Assembly: GCA_900759105.1 (NCBI GenBank)
Contig: CAAETY010000038.1
Location: 1-49,234 of the forward strand
From: Peptococcaceae bacterium
Lineage (GTDB): Bacteria; Bacillota; Peptococcia; Peptococcales; Peptococcaceae
Direction of reading: 5' to 3'
DNA length: 49,234 bases
Numbering within the stretch: position 1 is the first letter of the stretch; each line of letters starts with the position of its first letter. Position numbers and translations under genes: made by a program. Positions 24,423-32,089 of the stretch are shown here, in pieces. The notes under the pieces are model-generated. The model searched no databases, had not been told where the DNA came from, and worked only from the letters and a program-made list of their open reading frames with translations.

Positions 24423-25394
24423 TTAAAAACGGATGCTGACCTCGCCGGAATTGATTTCACGGCGATTGCCGGCAGTATCTTCTACAATCAATGCGCCATC
24501 ATCGTTAAGACCGATAACCAGCACCGCTTCACGTTCGGTTCCACGCACCAAATTGACACGGCGCCCGATCACCATCAAATGCTCGCGGTAGCTCGGCATA
24601 AAGCTACGGTCCATCAGCTGCTCCGCATAGGCACGGAAACGGCGCAAAATCTCTGCCACCAATGGCGCACGCACCGACTCGAGTCGTGGCGTATCGTAAA
24701 TGCTCGTGGCAATTTTTGCCAGTTCTTCCGGAAATCCCCCGGGCGGTGGCGCCACATTAATGCCAATGCCCACCACCGCATAGCGCAAACGCTGCTCTTC
24801 CAGTCCCACCGAAGCCTCGGTGAGAATCCCACAAACCTTGCGCATATTCACAAATATATCATTGACCCATTTAATCTGTGCCTTGATACCGCACACCGCT
24901 TCGATGGCTTCTACCACCGCAGCAGCGGCCGCCAATGTAAGCATATTGGCATATTGCACCTCGCAATCCGGGCGCACCACCACACTCATATAAATACCGC
25001 CACCCTTTGGCGAATAAAACTGTCTGCCCAAACGGCCACGGCCTGCTGTTTGGCTTTCTGCCAAAACCACCGTCCATTCATCGCAGCCGGACTCAGCCAA
25101 CGCACGGGCACGGTTATTAGTCGAATCAATTTCCTCGGTATACTCCAGTGCAAAGCCGGCGCTTTTGTCCAAGCACGCCGCCACCGCCTCGGCACTCAGC
25201 ACATCACAGGCCCCTATCAGACGATAACCGCGATTGGTGCGCGCCTCGATGTCAAAGCCTTCGGCTCTGAGCTTATCAATTGCCTTCCACACCGCGTGAC
25301 GGCTCACATTCAAACGGTCGGCAAGGCCCTGCCCCGAAATATAATCCGCTTGGTTTTCTTGTAATGTTCTCAATACTTCTTCTTTTACACCCAT
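24423..25394 (-). CDS. birA: biotin--[acetyl-CoA-carboxylase] ligase with repressor domain
   Basis: Bifunctional BirA, 323 residues: activates biotin to biotinyl-AMP, attaches it to carboxylase lysines, and can repress biotin genes. N-terminal winged helix SGQGLADRLNVSRHAVWKAI (about 20-40); catalytic domain with biotin/ATP loop AGRGRLGRQFYSP and KWVNDIFV; and a C-terminal SH3-like domain ending in GEVSIRF. The start is ATG 25394, six nt after AAGGAGG; the longer frame from 25412 would contain the ribosome site. It heads the run birA-ybaK-patatin-ybaK-SDR. No biotin operator could be identified upstream. Confidence 0.92.
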   Translation of the reverse strand: MGVKEEVLRTLQENQADYISGQGLADRLNVSRHAVWKAIDKLRAEGFDIEARTNRGYRLIGACDVLSAEAVAACLDKSAGFALEYTEEIDSTNNRARALAESGCDEWTVVLAESQTAGRGRLGRQFYSPKGGGIYMSVVVRPDCEVQYANMLTLAAAAAVVEAIEAVCGIKAQIKWVNDIFVNMRKVCGILTEASVGLEEQRLRYAVVGIGINVAPPPGGFPEELAKIATSIYDTPRLESVRAPLVAEILRRFRAYAEQLMDRSFMPSYREHLMVIGRRVNLVRGTEREAVLVIGLNDDGALIVEDTAGNRREINSGEVSIRF

Positions 25395-25421
25395 GATATG
25401 CCTCCTTTCCATTTATATAAC

Positions 25422-25450
25422 AAAAAAGGCCTTCCAATGGAAGACCTTTG
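25422..25450 (-). terminator. terminator of the infC operon
   Basis: On the minus strand CAAAGGTCTTCC-ATT-GGAAGGCC then a T6 run, directly after rplT and before birA. Confidence 0.8.
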
Positions 25451-25460
25451 TTAAACAAAA

Positions 25461-25814
25461 TTAGTTGTTTGCCTTTGCAACTTCGCAAAGAGCTGCAAAT
25501 GCAGCAGCATCGTTGGTAGCAAGTTCAGAAAGCATCTTTCTGTTGATGTCGATACCAGCAACCTTCAAGCCGTGGATCAAGGTGCTGTAGCTCAAGCCGT
25601 TTTGACGAGCGCCAGCATTGATACGAGCGATCCAGAGCTTGCGGAAGTCACGCTTGCGCAATCTTCTGTGTTCGTAAGCATATTGGCCGGATTTCATCAC
25701 AGCTTGATGAGCAACACGGTAAATGTTGGAACGGTTGCCAAAATAGCCCTTTGCTTGCTTTAATACTCTTTTATGTCTTTTATGGGTGTTCACACCGCGC
25801 TTAATTCTTGCCAT
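25461..25814 (-). CDS. rplT: 50S ribosomal protein L20
   Basis: 117 residues, full length. N-terminal ARIKRGVNTHKRHKRVLKQAKG (long basic tail; split ARIKRGVNTHKR) and LWIARINAGARQNGLSYS are diagnostic. L20 binds 23S rRNA early in 50S assembly and in Firmicutes represses its own operon by binding the leader. ATG 25814; last gene of infC-rpmI-rplT. Confidence 0.97.
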   Translation of the reverse strand: MARIKRGVNTHKRHKRVLKQAKGYFGNRSNIYRVAHQAVMKSGQYAYEHRRLRKRDFRKLWIARINAGARQNGLSYSTLIHGLKVAGIDINRKMLSELATNDAAAFAALCEVAKANN

Positions 25815-25836
25815 TGTTTATTGACCTCCGATTTCC

Positions 25837-26025
25837 TTAGATAAGCTTTTCGATACGCTTTGCATCGCCCTTAGCCATGATAGCGCTCTTGCGCAAGTTA
25901 CGTTTACGCTTAGGGGATTTCTTTTCGAGAATGTGGCTGGTATAGCCATGGTTTCTTTTAATCTTACCGGAACCGGTCTTTGAAAAACGCTTTGCAGCGC
26001 CTCTGTGGGTTTTCATCTTAGGCAT
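25837..26025 (-). CDS. rpmI: 50S ribosomal protein L35
   Basis: 62 residues (usual 64-66). PKMKTHRGAAKRFSKTGSGK and the Arg/Lys-rich SPKRKRNLRKS are typical. ATG 26025 behind GAGGAGA. It lies 24 nt downstream of infC and 22 nt upstream of rplT. Confidence 0.96.
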   Translation of the reverse strand: MPKMKTHRGAAKRFSKTGSGKIKRNHGYTSHILEKKSPKRKRNLRKSAIMAKGDAKRIEKLI

Positions 26026-26049
26026 TGAAGTTATCTCCTCTCACAACTC

Positions 26050-26580
26050 TTACTTTTTTTCTTTATCTTTTTCGCGCAAAGGCACGAGCATCATCGTCAT
26101 GTTACGACCTTCGACTTTCGCATCCTTTTCAACCTTGGCAACGTCTGCGACTTCTTGAGCCACACGGTCACAAAGCTCTTTACCCGCATCAGGACGGGTG
26201 ATTTCACGGCCACGGAACATGATGGTAACCTTTACCTTATTGCCGTCAGCCAAGAACTTAGCGGCGTTGCGCACCTTGGTATAAAAATCATGGTCTTCGA
26301 TATTTGGTCTGAGTTTTACTTCTTTAATCGAAATAACCTTTTGATTCTTACGGGTTTCGCGTTCTTTTTTGTTTTGTTCGTATCTGTACTTGCCATAATC
26401 CATAATGCGGCATACAGGTGGCTTAGCACTTGGGGAAACCTCTACGAGGTCCAAGCCCTTTTCTTCTGCCAACTTGATAGCATCACGTGGATTCATGACA
26501 CCAATTTGAGCACCGGCATCGTCAATCACACGGATTTCACGGCAACGAATTGCCTCATTTACACGAAGTTCCTTACTTAT
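26050..26580 (-). CDS. infC: translation initiation factor IF-3, apparently starting at AUA
   Basis: Binds the 30S subunit, prevents 50S joining and proofreads the start codon and initiator tRNA. From the ATA at 26580 the protein has 176 residues and starts ISKELRVNEAIR, aligning with normal IF-3 N-termini. Both domains are present: N-domain with VSPSAKPPVCRIMDYGKYRY and C-domain with KVTIMFRGREITRPDAGK. GGGGGTGA lies 5 nt before the ATA. The in-frame ATG at 26595 overlaps that ribosome site and has none of its own. infC uses AUU-type starts in many bacteria for autocontrol. It is the first gene of the operon, behind an L20-type leader. Confidence 0.92.
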   Translation of the reverse strand: MSKELRVNEAIRCREIRVIDDAGAQIGVMNPRDAIKLAEEKGLDLVEVSPSAKPPVCRIMDYGKYRYEQNKKERETRKNQKVISIKEVKLRPNIEDHDFYTKVRNAAKFLADGNKVKVTIMFRGREITRPDAGKELCDRVAQEVADVAKVEKDAKVEGRNMTMMLVPLREKDKEKK

Positions 26581-26610
26581 GAGTGTCACCCCCATCAAAA
26601 AATTTGCAAT

Positions 26611-26760
26611 AAAAAAACGGGTAACCTCCACCCGTTGACAGACAAATTCATTGGTGACAGCGCACCAAAATGATTTATGTACTGCGACCAACAACCTAAG
26701 CGGCGGAGGGTGAGAAACCGGAGGTTTCTGCTTTTTGCATCTTTTATATCTTACCACCTC
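26611..26760 (-). promoter_or_regulatory. L20-type leader with attenuator terminator upstream of infC
   Basis: On the minus strand the leader holds a hairpin AGAAACC-TCC-GGTTTCT (around 26729-26712) and, just before infC, a terminator AACGGGT (26636-26630)/ACCCGTT (26622-26616) followed by T5 or more. The terminator loop GGAGGTT (26629-26623) is perfectly complementary to AACCTCC (26726-26720) in the 5' hairpin, allowing a long-range interaction. This matches the logic of Firmicute L20 leaders, where L20 binding favours termination. Confidence 0.65.
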
Positions 26761-26886
26761 ACGTTTGCGCCGTCAAGGAGTTTTGCGGGATTTTTGACGG
26801 ATTTTTCGTGGTTTTTTGCACATCTCGCTTCTATCGTATGCATGTGGTATGATAGACAAAGGCTTGCATCCAAAGGAGGGGTATTC

Positions 26887-27837
26887 ATGCGTATCGAACA
26901 AATCAAGCAATTTATAGAGGTCGCTGCATCCGAATCTATCAATGCCACCGCTCAACAGCGTTATATTTCTCAGCAGGGACTCAGCGACTCGCTCAAACGC
27001 ATGGAGCAAGAATTGGGAATTGCGCTTCTAAAAAAAGACAAAACCGGCGCATTTTTAACACAGGCCGGCAGCGACCTTCTGGAATATTTCCAAGATATTG
27101 TCGCCAGCTTCCAAAAAATTGAAGACTACGTGTTGGCGCAGCGCTTGAGCCAGCTCGAGAAAAAAGAGCACATCATGCGCATTCTTGCCAATCCTATGGC
27201 CATGTCTGTACTGGTTCCGGATTTACTGGACATTATTGAAGCACACTATGGCTTTTTAACTGTCCACTGCACCGATGTCGCGCCCTTGGATGAAATGGCG
27301 CAAGCGATAACGCATAACACCACCGATTATTGCATTTTCATGCTGATGCAATTTGATGTCGATACCATGCTCCACACCCTGCCGGACGATGTACGTGTCT
27401 ATCCGCTTTTTGAAGATGAATTGGTTGCCTGTGTTTCACGCGATACCGAACTTGCCGGCAGAGAATATTTCAGCGCACAAGAATTTGACGCCATGGAAAA
27501 GGTGCTATTTAACGGCGCCTATACATCGCCACAAGAGCATACCGCCGAGTATGTGTCCAACAACACGGATTTTCAATTAAAAACCATTCTACGCCATAAA
27601 GCCATTGGTGTTTCCATCCATTCATTTGTAAAAAAGGCCTTTCCCGAAAACCTCATCGCGGCTATTCTTATTCAGCCGCCGCAAAAAATCCGCTATTATC
27701 TTATGTTTGCCAACAATCGCACGCTAAGCGATGCCGATTTTATCTTTCTTAATGTCTTGTCCGAGCTATTGCAATCCGCCACCGGTCAAAAGCCCGGCTA
27801 TGATCTGCATAAGCTCTTTCCACCCAAAAAATCATAA
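26887..27837 (+). CDS. LysR-family transcriptional regulator
   Basis: 316 residues. The N-terminal winged helix (1-60) contains MRIEQIKQFIEVAASESINATAQQRY (split: IKQFIEVAASESINATAQ) and QQGLSDSLKRMEQELGIALL, followed by the effector-binding domain. ATG 26887 lies 6-7 nt after AAAGGAGGGG. The gene is convergent with the DASS2/phosphodiesterase operon and shares a terminator with it. A LysR-like dyad sits at the phosphodiesterase promoter, so it may control that operon from a distance. Effector unknown. Confidence 0.88.
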   Translation: MRIEQIKQFIEVAASESINATAQQRYISQQGLSDSLKRMEQELGIALLKKDKTGAFLTQAGSDLLEYFQDIVASFQKIEDYVLAQRLSQLEKKEHIMRILANPMAMSVLVPDLLDIIEAHYGFLTVHCTDVAPLDEMAQAITHNTTDYCIFMLMQFDVDTMLHTLPDDVRVYPLFEDELVACVSRDTELAGREYFSAQEFDAMEKVLFNGAYTSPQEHTAEYVSNNTDFQLKTILRHKAIGVSIHSFVKKAFPENLIAAILIQPPQKIRYYLMFANNRTLSDADFIFLNVLSELLQSATGQKPGYDLHKLFPPKKS

Positions 27838-27846
27838 ACAGCGCAA

Positions 27847-27884
27847 AAACCGGCTCGCACGTTTTTTGATGTGCGAGCCGGTTT
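27847..27884. terminator. bidirectional terminator between lysR and DASS2
   Basis: AAACCGGCTCGCAC (27847-27860) and GTGCGAGCCGGTTT (27871-27884), a perfect 14-bp stem with a 10-nt loop and T/A runs on both sides. Confidence 0.88.
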
Positions 27885-27897
27885 ATTTTTTCACGTG

Positions 27898-29373
27898 TTA
27901 GCCGGCAATCAGCATATTCAATGGGAAGGCAATGAATACGTAAGTAATCAATGCCACAACTGTAAACATCCAGCCCAGCTGCAATGCATGCTTGGATTCA
28001 ACCCAAGTGCTGTTACCGAATATCATCGCAGAGTTTGCAGAAGCCCCCGGTGTAGCAACGGCAGTCATAATCATAAACATGAATACACTGCAGAATACCA
28101 TTGGGGAAATACCATAAGAAACCGCGATTGGTGCCAAAAGCGGCCCAAATACAATTAACAATACAAAGTTGTGGGTAAACTGCGTGGTAATACCCAACAC
28201 AATAACCACGAGTGCCATAAAGCCAAAACCACCCATAGCGTTAAGAATAGGCATAACGGCGGTCATAAAGGTAGCAATAATGCCTGTTTCCTGCGCTTCA
28301 AACGCTGAACAAATAGGTACTGTTGCAACCATCAGCATGATAACGTCCCAGCTAATCCCTTGCGCCAAGGTATCAAATTTAGTAACCGGCAAGCCCTTTT
28401 CGTCTTTGGTAAAGCAAATCCCAATCAAGCAAATCGAGCAAGCCCCGATGACGGAAATATTGGAAAGTGCACCACTGAGAGCAGAGGTTCGCGGTAAGAA
28501 GGTTGGTAAAACGATAATAACGACAAACAACAGCAAATAGAACAATGCCGTCTTTTCCTTCTTCGTCATTTTCTTGGCACGCATTTCCGAGAAATTATCC
28601 TGTTCTACATACGCAGCCAATTTGGATACGTCGGCCTTAAAAATAAAGCGGCCAATCAACATATCCGCCAAAATAAGGATAATCATGACAATCGGCCCGG
28701 AAATCATCCAGCAAAGAGAGGATGAAGCAGAGAAATCCACCGCTTTAGACATCAGGTTAATCCCTACCAAGGAAAATGGTAAAAATGGGAACATTACAAT
28801 CGAGAAGGTAGCAAAGAACATAATCCCGCATATCAAAAATGATACATAACGATCACCCTTTTGCATGCCCGTTTTTTTGCAAATATCCGCAAACATAAAC
28901 CAGAGCAACAACGCCGTTGCAATATTATTGGTCAATCCACCAACAAAAGCTGCGATGAAGAAAAAGAAAAACGTCAGTCGCCAAGGATGACCGATATTAA
29001 CCTTCATCCCAATAAAACGATTGGCAATAACAAGCATAAGACCGCTATTACTAATAAAACTAAAGAATACAAAGGTCATTAAGAGCATCAAAACCGTGCT
29101 GTTGCTAAACCCTTCAGCAAACACATCGGTGATGGTACCGTACTGAGAAAAGCCCAAAAGGAGCATCCCTAAAAATGAAGGCCAGATAAAGCCAACCGTA
29201 CACCAACCGTAAATGGCCCCAAAGAAAATCCCCAATACCTCCATCCCATAAGGCGTCACTTGACCAAATGTCGGCAGGAATCGGAAACCGACCATTAATA
29301 CGACACAAACCACACTGTTAATGTAATACCACATATTCGGATTCGCTTTCGCTTTTTCTGTTTGTACTGACAT
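27898..29373 (-). CDS. DASS/SLC13-family anion transporter (copy 2)
   Basis: 491 residues, about 12 membrane helices. Family features: IWPSFLGMLLLGFSQYG, GLTNNIATALLLWF in the first Asn-containing substrate loop, and a C-terminal repeat with TQFTHNFVLLIVFGPLLAP and TPGASANSAMIFGNS. It is only distantly similar to copy 1. ATG 29373 behind AGGGAGGGAG; an in-frame start further up (29415) lacks a ribosome site. It lies 91 nt downstream of the phosphodiesterase gene, with a hairpin in the gap. Likely imports the organic anion whose derivative the enzyme handles; substrate unknown. Confidence 0.85.
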   Translation of the reverse strand: MSVQTEKAKANPNMWYYINSVVCVVLMVGFRFLPTFGQVTPYGMEVLGIFFGAIYGWCTVGFIWPSFLGMLLLGFSQYGTITDVFAEGFSNSTVLMLLMTFVFFSFISNSGLMLVIANRFIGMKVNIGHPWRLTFFFFFIAAFVGGLTNNIATALLLWFMFADICKKTGMQKGDRYVSFLICGIMFFATFSIVMFPFLPFSLVGINLMSKAVDFSASSSLCWMISGPIVMIILILADMLIGRFIFKADVSKLAAYVEQDNFSEMRAKKMTKKEKTALFYLLLFVVIIVLPTFLPRTSALSGALSNISVIGACSICLIGICFTKDEKGLPVTKFDTLAQGISWDVIMLMVATVPICSAFEAQETGIIATFMTAVMPILNAMGGFGFMALVVIVLGITTQFTHNFVLLIVFGPLLAPIAVSYGISPMVFCSVFMFMIMTAVATPGASANSAMIFGNSTWVESKHALQLGWMFTVVALITYVFIAFPLNMLIAG

Positions 29374-29410
29374 TGTTCTCCCTCCCTGTACAATGATAAT
29401 TAAAAAGCAA

Positions 29411-29445
29411 TGCATTCAGAAACGCTACACAAAGCTCTGAATGCA
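29411..29445 (-). other. intercistronic hairpin between phosphodiesterase and DASS2 genes
   Basis: TGCATTCAG (29411-29419) and CTGAATGCA (29437-29445) are perfect complements with a 17-nt loop and no T run: the same position and likely role as the hairpin in the sulfotransferase operon. Confidence 0.45.
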
Positions 29446-29464
29446 CTGCTGTGAATTTGGTTTA

Positions 29465-31483
29465 TTATTCGGCGAAAATCTGATATGCCGGTGCGCCTTC
29501 ACATTCATTCGGCATTCGAACATCTAAGAGCGTTGCGATGGTTGGTGCCACGTCAACCTCTCGGATGTAGCGAGTGGTTTTGAAGTTTTCTTTAATTCCG
29601 GCCCCTGCAGCCACGAAAATCGGCGATACAGAGGTGTGCTTCAACCCATTAAAGGTAGAAAGACTATCACCATGATCATGCAAGTGCTCTTCTGCTTGGA
29701 AAACGATGATGTCCCCACATTCCGGTCCGCCAAGGCCCAAGAGAACAGCATCCTTGTTGCGCAATGCCAAAGAAATAATCGCATGTCCCTTGTCGTCACG
29801 CAAGCTGTAAAGCTTGGAAATAATTTCGCCTTCTAGGTCGTATTGGTCTTCCGGATCCACGATACCGGTTTTCCATCTACCTTTGAGGTTAATATAGATA
29901 GAATTCATGCGACTAGCGACAGCCTTTGTCTTGGACCAATCAATTTCCGGTAGCGGTTTCCCGTTTTCATCATAGAGCACCTCGGTATAACCCCAGTCGC
30001 GCATGAATGTCGCATCCACAAAAATCTGTGGCAAATATGGTGACATCCCGTATTCACTCACTGTTAAACCATGGTCAGATACCAAAAGAATGGTCCAGCC
30101 TTCATCCAATAGGTGCAAAAATCGGCCAATGTAATAATCATTTTGCTTGCAAACATTGATGATAAATTCCTCATGGTCCTCCATTGGCAAATCTCTGAAC
30201 TTGGAGTCCTCTTTGTAAATGGAAAGCATGTTGTGCTTTTGCGCATCGTCATTGTGCACTTGAGAGAACACAACCTCAACGCCCTTTTCTTCAATCATAT
30301 AGTGAATGGCATCTGCCCACCAACGCATGGTGCGCATCCAATTTTCTTGCATACAATCAATCGCAAGCTCCTTATCATGGAAACCTACATTAGACACCGG
30401 CATTGGATACCCAACATGGTCCACGATATCCTGATGCAAGGATTTTGGTGAGAATACTGACGTATCCTGTGTATCAACCGCTGCAGAAATCCACAAACGA
30501 ACACTGCTGCCATCCTCGGCAATTTCAATCGCCTTCATATTGCGTGTTACTGTGTAGGTTTCATCATTCTTTATCGCCTTGTCAACAACACTTTCAACAA
30601 ATTCCTTGTTCTTCATCGTTACAAGGCATTCATCATCCTTTTTGCTCTTGTAAATTTTAACGGTATCATAACGACCGTCTGCATCGGCAAGAAGCAATGC
30701 CGGGCGATGAATCAACCCACCGGAGAAAAGAACGACAAACTCTTTGGCATTTGCAGGAATATCAAATTGCCAATTGGATGCTTCTTTTATTGGAGAAAGG
30801 CTCGCATCCAAGCTTACCGTTGTCATGTAGGTCCCTTCGAGTGGGTCCGGCTCTAATCTAAAGAAGTGGGTTTCCTTGCCGGTCGCTGCCGCCAAGCTAG
30901 CCCCCTCCTCGTCAACCTCTTCAGCCATATCCAAATCTGTTACCACACAAAGCATTTGTGTCGTACCGGCTTTGTTTTTATAGCCCAATTTTGGAATATC
31001 TGCTTTGGCAATGGCAAGGTATTCACTTTCGATTTCACCGGTTGCCATGCAAATCCCTTCCGGATTGGTACCGTCAATCACATACAGGTTTTCACTGGAA
31101 GAGCTTGGTGGCCAAGAGGACCCCGGCCAATGTAACACGAAGGTTTTCTTACCGGCTTCGGCTGTAACGTTCCAAAGCTGCTCTGCCTTACACAAGCGAG
31201 AATCAATCGCATAATTCAACGTATCCAAACGCTCCGGATCCTGACGCCAAAAGTCGGTAATGCCGTGGGTCATCGGGTAAGCACCGGTTGCTAACGTAGT
31301 CCACATTGGCGGTGTAATGGTTGGCACCGCACCAAGGAGCATCAAGTCATCACGGGCAGAACCACGTTCCAACAAGGTTTTCAAATTCGGCATATAACCC
31401 TGCTCCATATAATATTTACTTAAACGTGGGTCCATCCCATCAATACCAAGCACCAATACCTTGTCTGTTTTCTTTCTTGTCAT
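29465..31483 (-). CDS. alkaline phosphatase superfamily protein (type I phosphodiesterase/nucleotide pyrophosphatase-like)
   Basis: 672 residues with no signal peptide. Metal-binding GIDGMDP (D15), the nucleophile segment PTITPPMWTTLATG with T57 aligned to the threonine of nucleotide pyrophosphatases, GAYPMTHGI behind it, SDHGLTVSEYG in the C-terminal half, and HDHGDSLSTF near the end supply the two-zinc site. There is no C-x-P-x-R, so it is not a formylglycine sulfatase. Residues about 120-330 form a large insertion. It may hydrolyse a phosphodiester, phosphonate or other ester of the imported anion. ATG 31483 follows AAAGGGG at 10 nt; the TTG at 31492 is too close. First gene of the operon with DASS2. 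Confidence 0.82.
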   Translation of the reverse strand: MTRKKTDKVLVLGIDGMDPRLSKYYMEQGYMPNLKTLLERGSARDDLMLLGAVPTITPPMWTTLATGAYPMTHGITDFWRQDPERLDTLNYAIDSRLCKAEQLWNVTAEAGKKTFVLHWPGSSWPPSSSSENLYVIDGTNPEGICMATGEIESEYLAIAKADIPKLGYKNKAGTTQMLCVVTDLDMAEEVDEEGASLAAATGKETHFFRLEPDPLEGTYMTTVSLDASLSPIKEASNWQFDIPANAKEFVVLFSGGLIHRPALLLADADGRYDTVKIYKSKKDDECLVTMKNKEFVESVVDKAIKNDETYTVTRNMKAIEIAEDGSSVRLWISAAVDTQDTSVFSPKSLHQDIVDHVGYPMPVSNVGFHDKELAIDCMQENWMRTMRWWADAIHYMIEEKGVEVVFSQVHNDDAQKHNMLSIYKEDSKFRDLPMEDHEEFIINVCKQNDYYIGRFLHLLDEGWTILLVSDHGLTVSEYGMSPYLPQIFVDATFMRDWGYTEVLYDENGKPLPEIDWSKTKAVASRMNSIYINLKGRWKTGIVDPEDQYDLEGEIISKLYSLRDDKGHAIISLALRNKDAVLLGLGGPECGDIIVFQAEEHLHDHGDSLSTFNGLKHTSVSPIFVAAGAGIKENFKTTRYIREVDVAPTIATLLDVRMPNECEGAPAYQIFAE

Positions 31484-31534
31484 TATCTTCAATCCCCTTT
31501 CTATATTTATTTATTTTCGTTTATCTATAATTTT

Positions 31535-31605
31535 ATTTTATGCACCAATCATACTCTTGTCTAACATGACTCCACCGTAGGCCTTACAAGTTTTTACGGT
31601 AAGCC
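31535..31605 (-). promoter_or_regulatory. promoter and LysR-type dyad of the phosphodiesterase-DASS2 operon
   Basis: Minus strand: TAGACA (31563-31558), 17-bp spacer, TAAAAT (31540-31535), start predicted near 31528. CTTAC (31583-31587) and GTAAG (31599-31603) form a dyad with an 11-bp spacer centred at about -65, the usual LysR recognition position. Confidence 0.5.
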
Positions 31606-31821
31606 GACCACAAAACACCCCCAACTGCCAGACCCATACATCTAACCGTTGGAGGTTCATTCATAAGCTTTTTATAAAAACCATCAATATTTTGCAAGCA
31701 CGCCTCCTGCATTTATGCTAAGCTTGCGCATCAACAACCACCATCACCGCCTTAAGCGCACGAACCTTCAAGCGTCACCAACCATTGAGGAGCATTTTTC
31801 CCTTTACGCGCATGAGCGTAA

Positions 31822-32010
31822 ATTTTTACGCTTGAAAATACGCGTTTTTTCGCTCATAACGAAATCAAAACGGTAGTGACCGATATACGCGAAACGAGGG
31901 CCCCGACATTCAAAGAAACCATTACAAACACATTTTTAAAAACACTGACGCAAAAGGACATCGTCATTATCAGTGGCACAGGCAGAGGCACCAAGTACCG
32001 CCTCCGCTAG
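31822..32010 (+). pseudogene. C-terminal remnant of a winged-helix protein
   Basis: A 62-codon open stretch between stops, without a start codon or ribosome site, ends TQKDIVIISGTGRGTKYRLR-stop. The terminal G-x-GRGTKYRL pattern is common at the ends of winged-helix domains in ATP-binding or nucleic-acid-associated regulators. It lies next to the restriction-modification gene. The upstream part is missing, and the DNA around 31800-31860 carries overlapping inverted repeats (AGCGTAAA/TTTACGCT; ATGAGCG/CGCTCAT). The rest of 31493-31820 holds nothing recognisable apart from the operon promoter. Confidence 0.35.
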
Positions 32011-32036
32011 TGCACGCATGCCCTATCATGCATAAA

Positions 32037-32077
32037 CAAAGCCCTGTGCTTCCTATAAGTGGAAACACAGGGCTTTG
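32037..32077. terminator. bidirectional terminator
   Basis: CAAAGCCCTGTG (32037-32048) and CACAGGGCTTTG (32066-32077), extended by TTCC/GGAA pairing. Confidence 0.85.
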
Positions 32078-32089
32078 TTGTGTGGTGGG

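Noticed and set aside
24423..25412. Longer starts for birA, the reductase, phosphodiesterase and restriction enzyme
   Set aside because: In each case the upstream start codon overlaps or precedes the Shine-Dalgarno sequence that serves the internal ATG.
29465..31483. Reading the alkaline-phosphatase-superfamily protein as a sulfatase, prompted by the nearby sulfotransferase
   Set aside because: No C/S-x-P-x-R formylglycine motif; the nucleophile region is TITPPMW as in phosphodiesterases.
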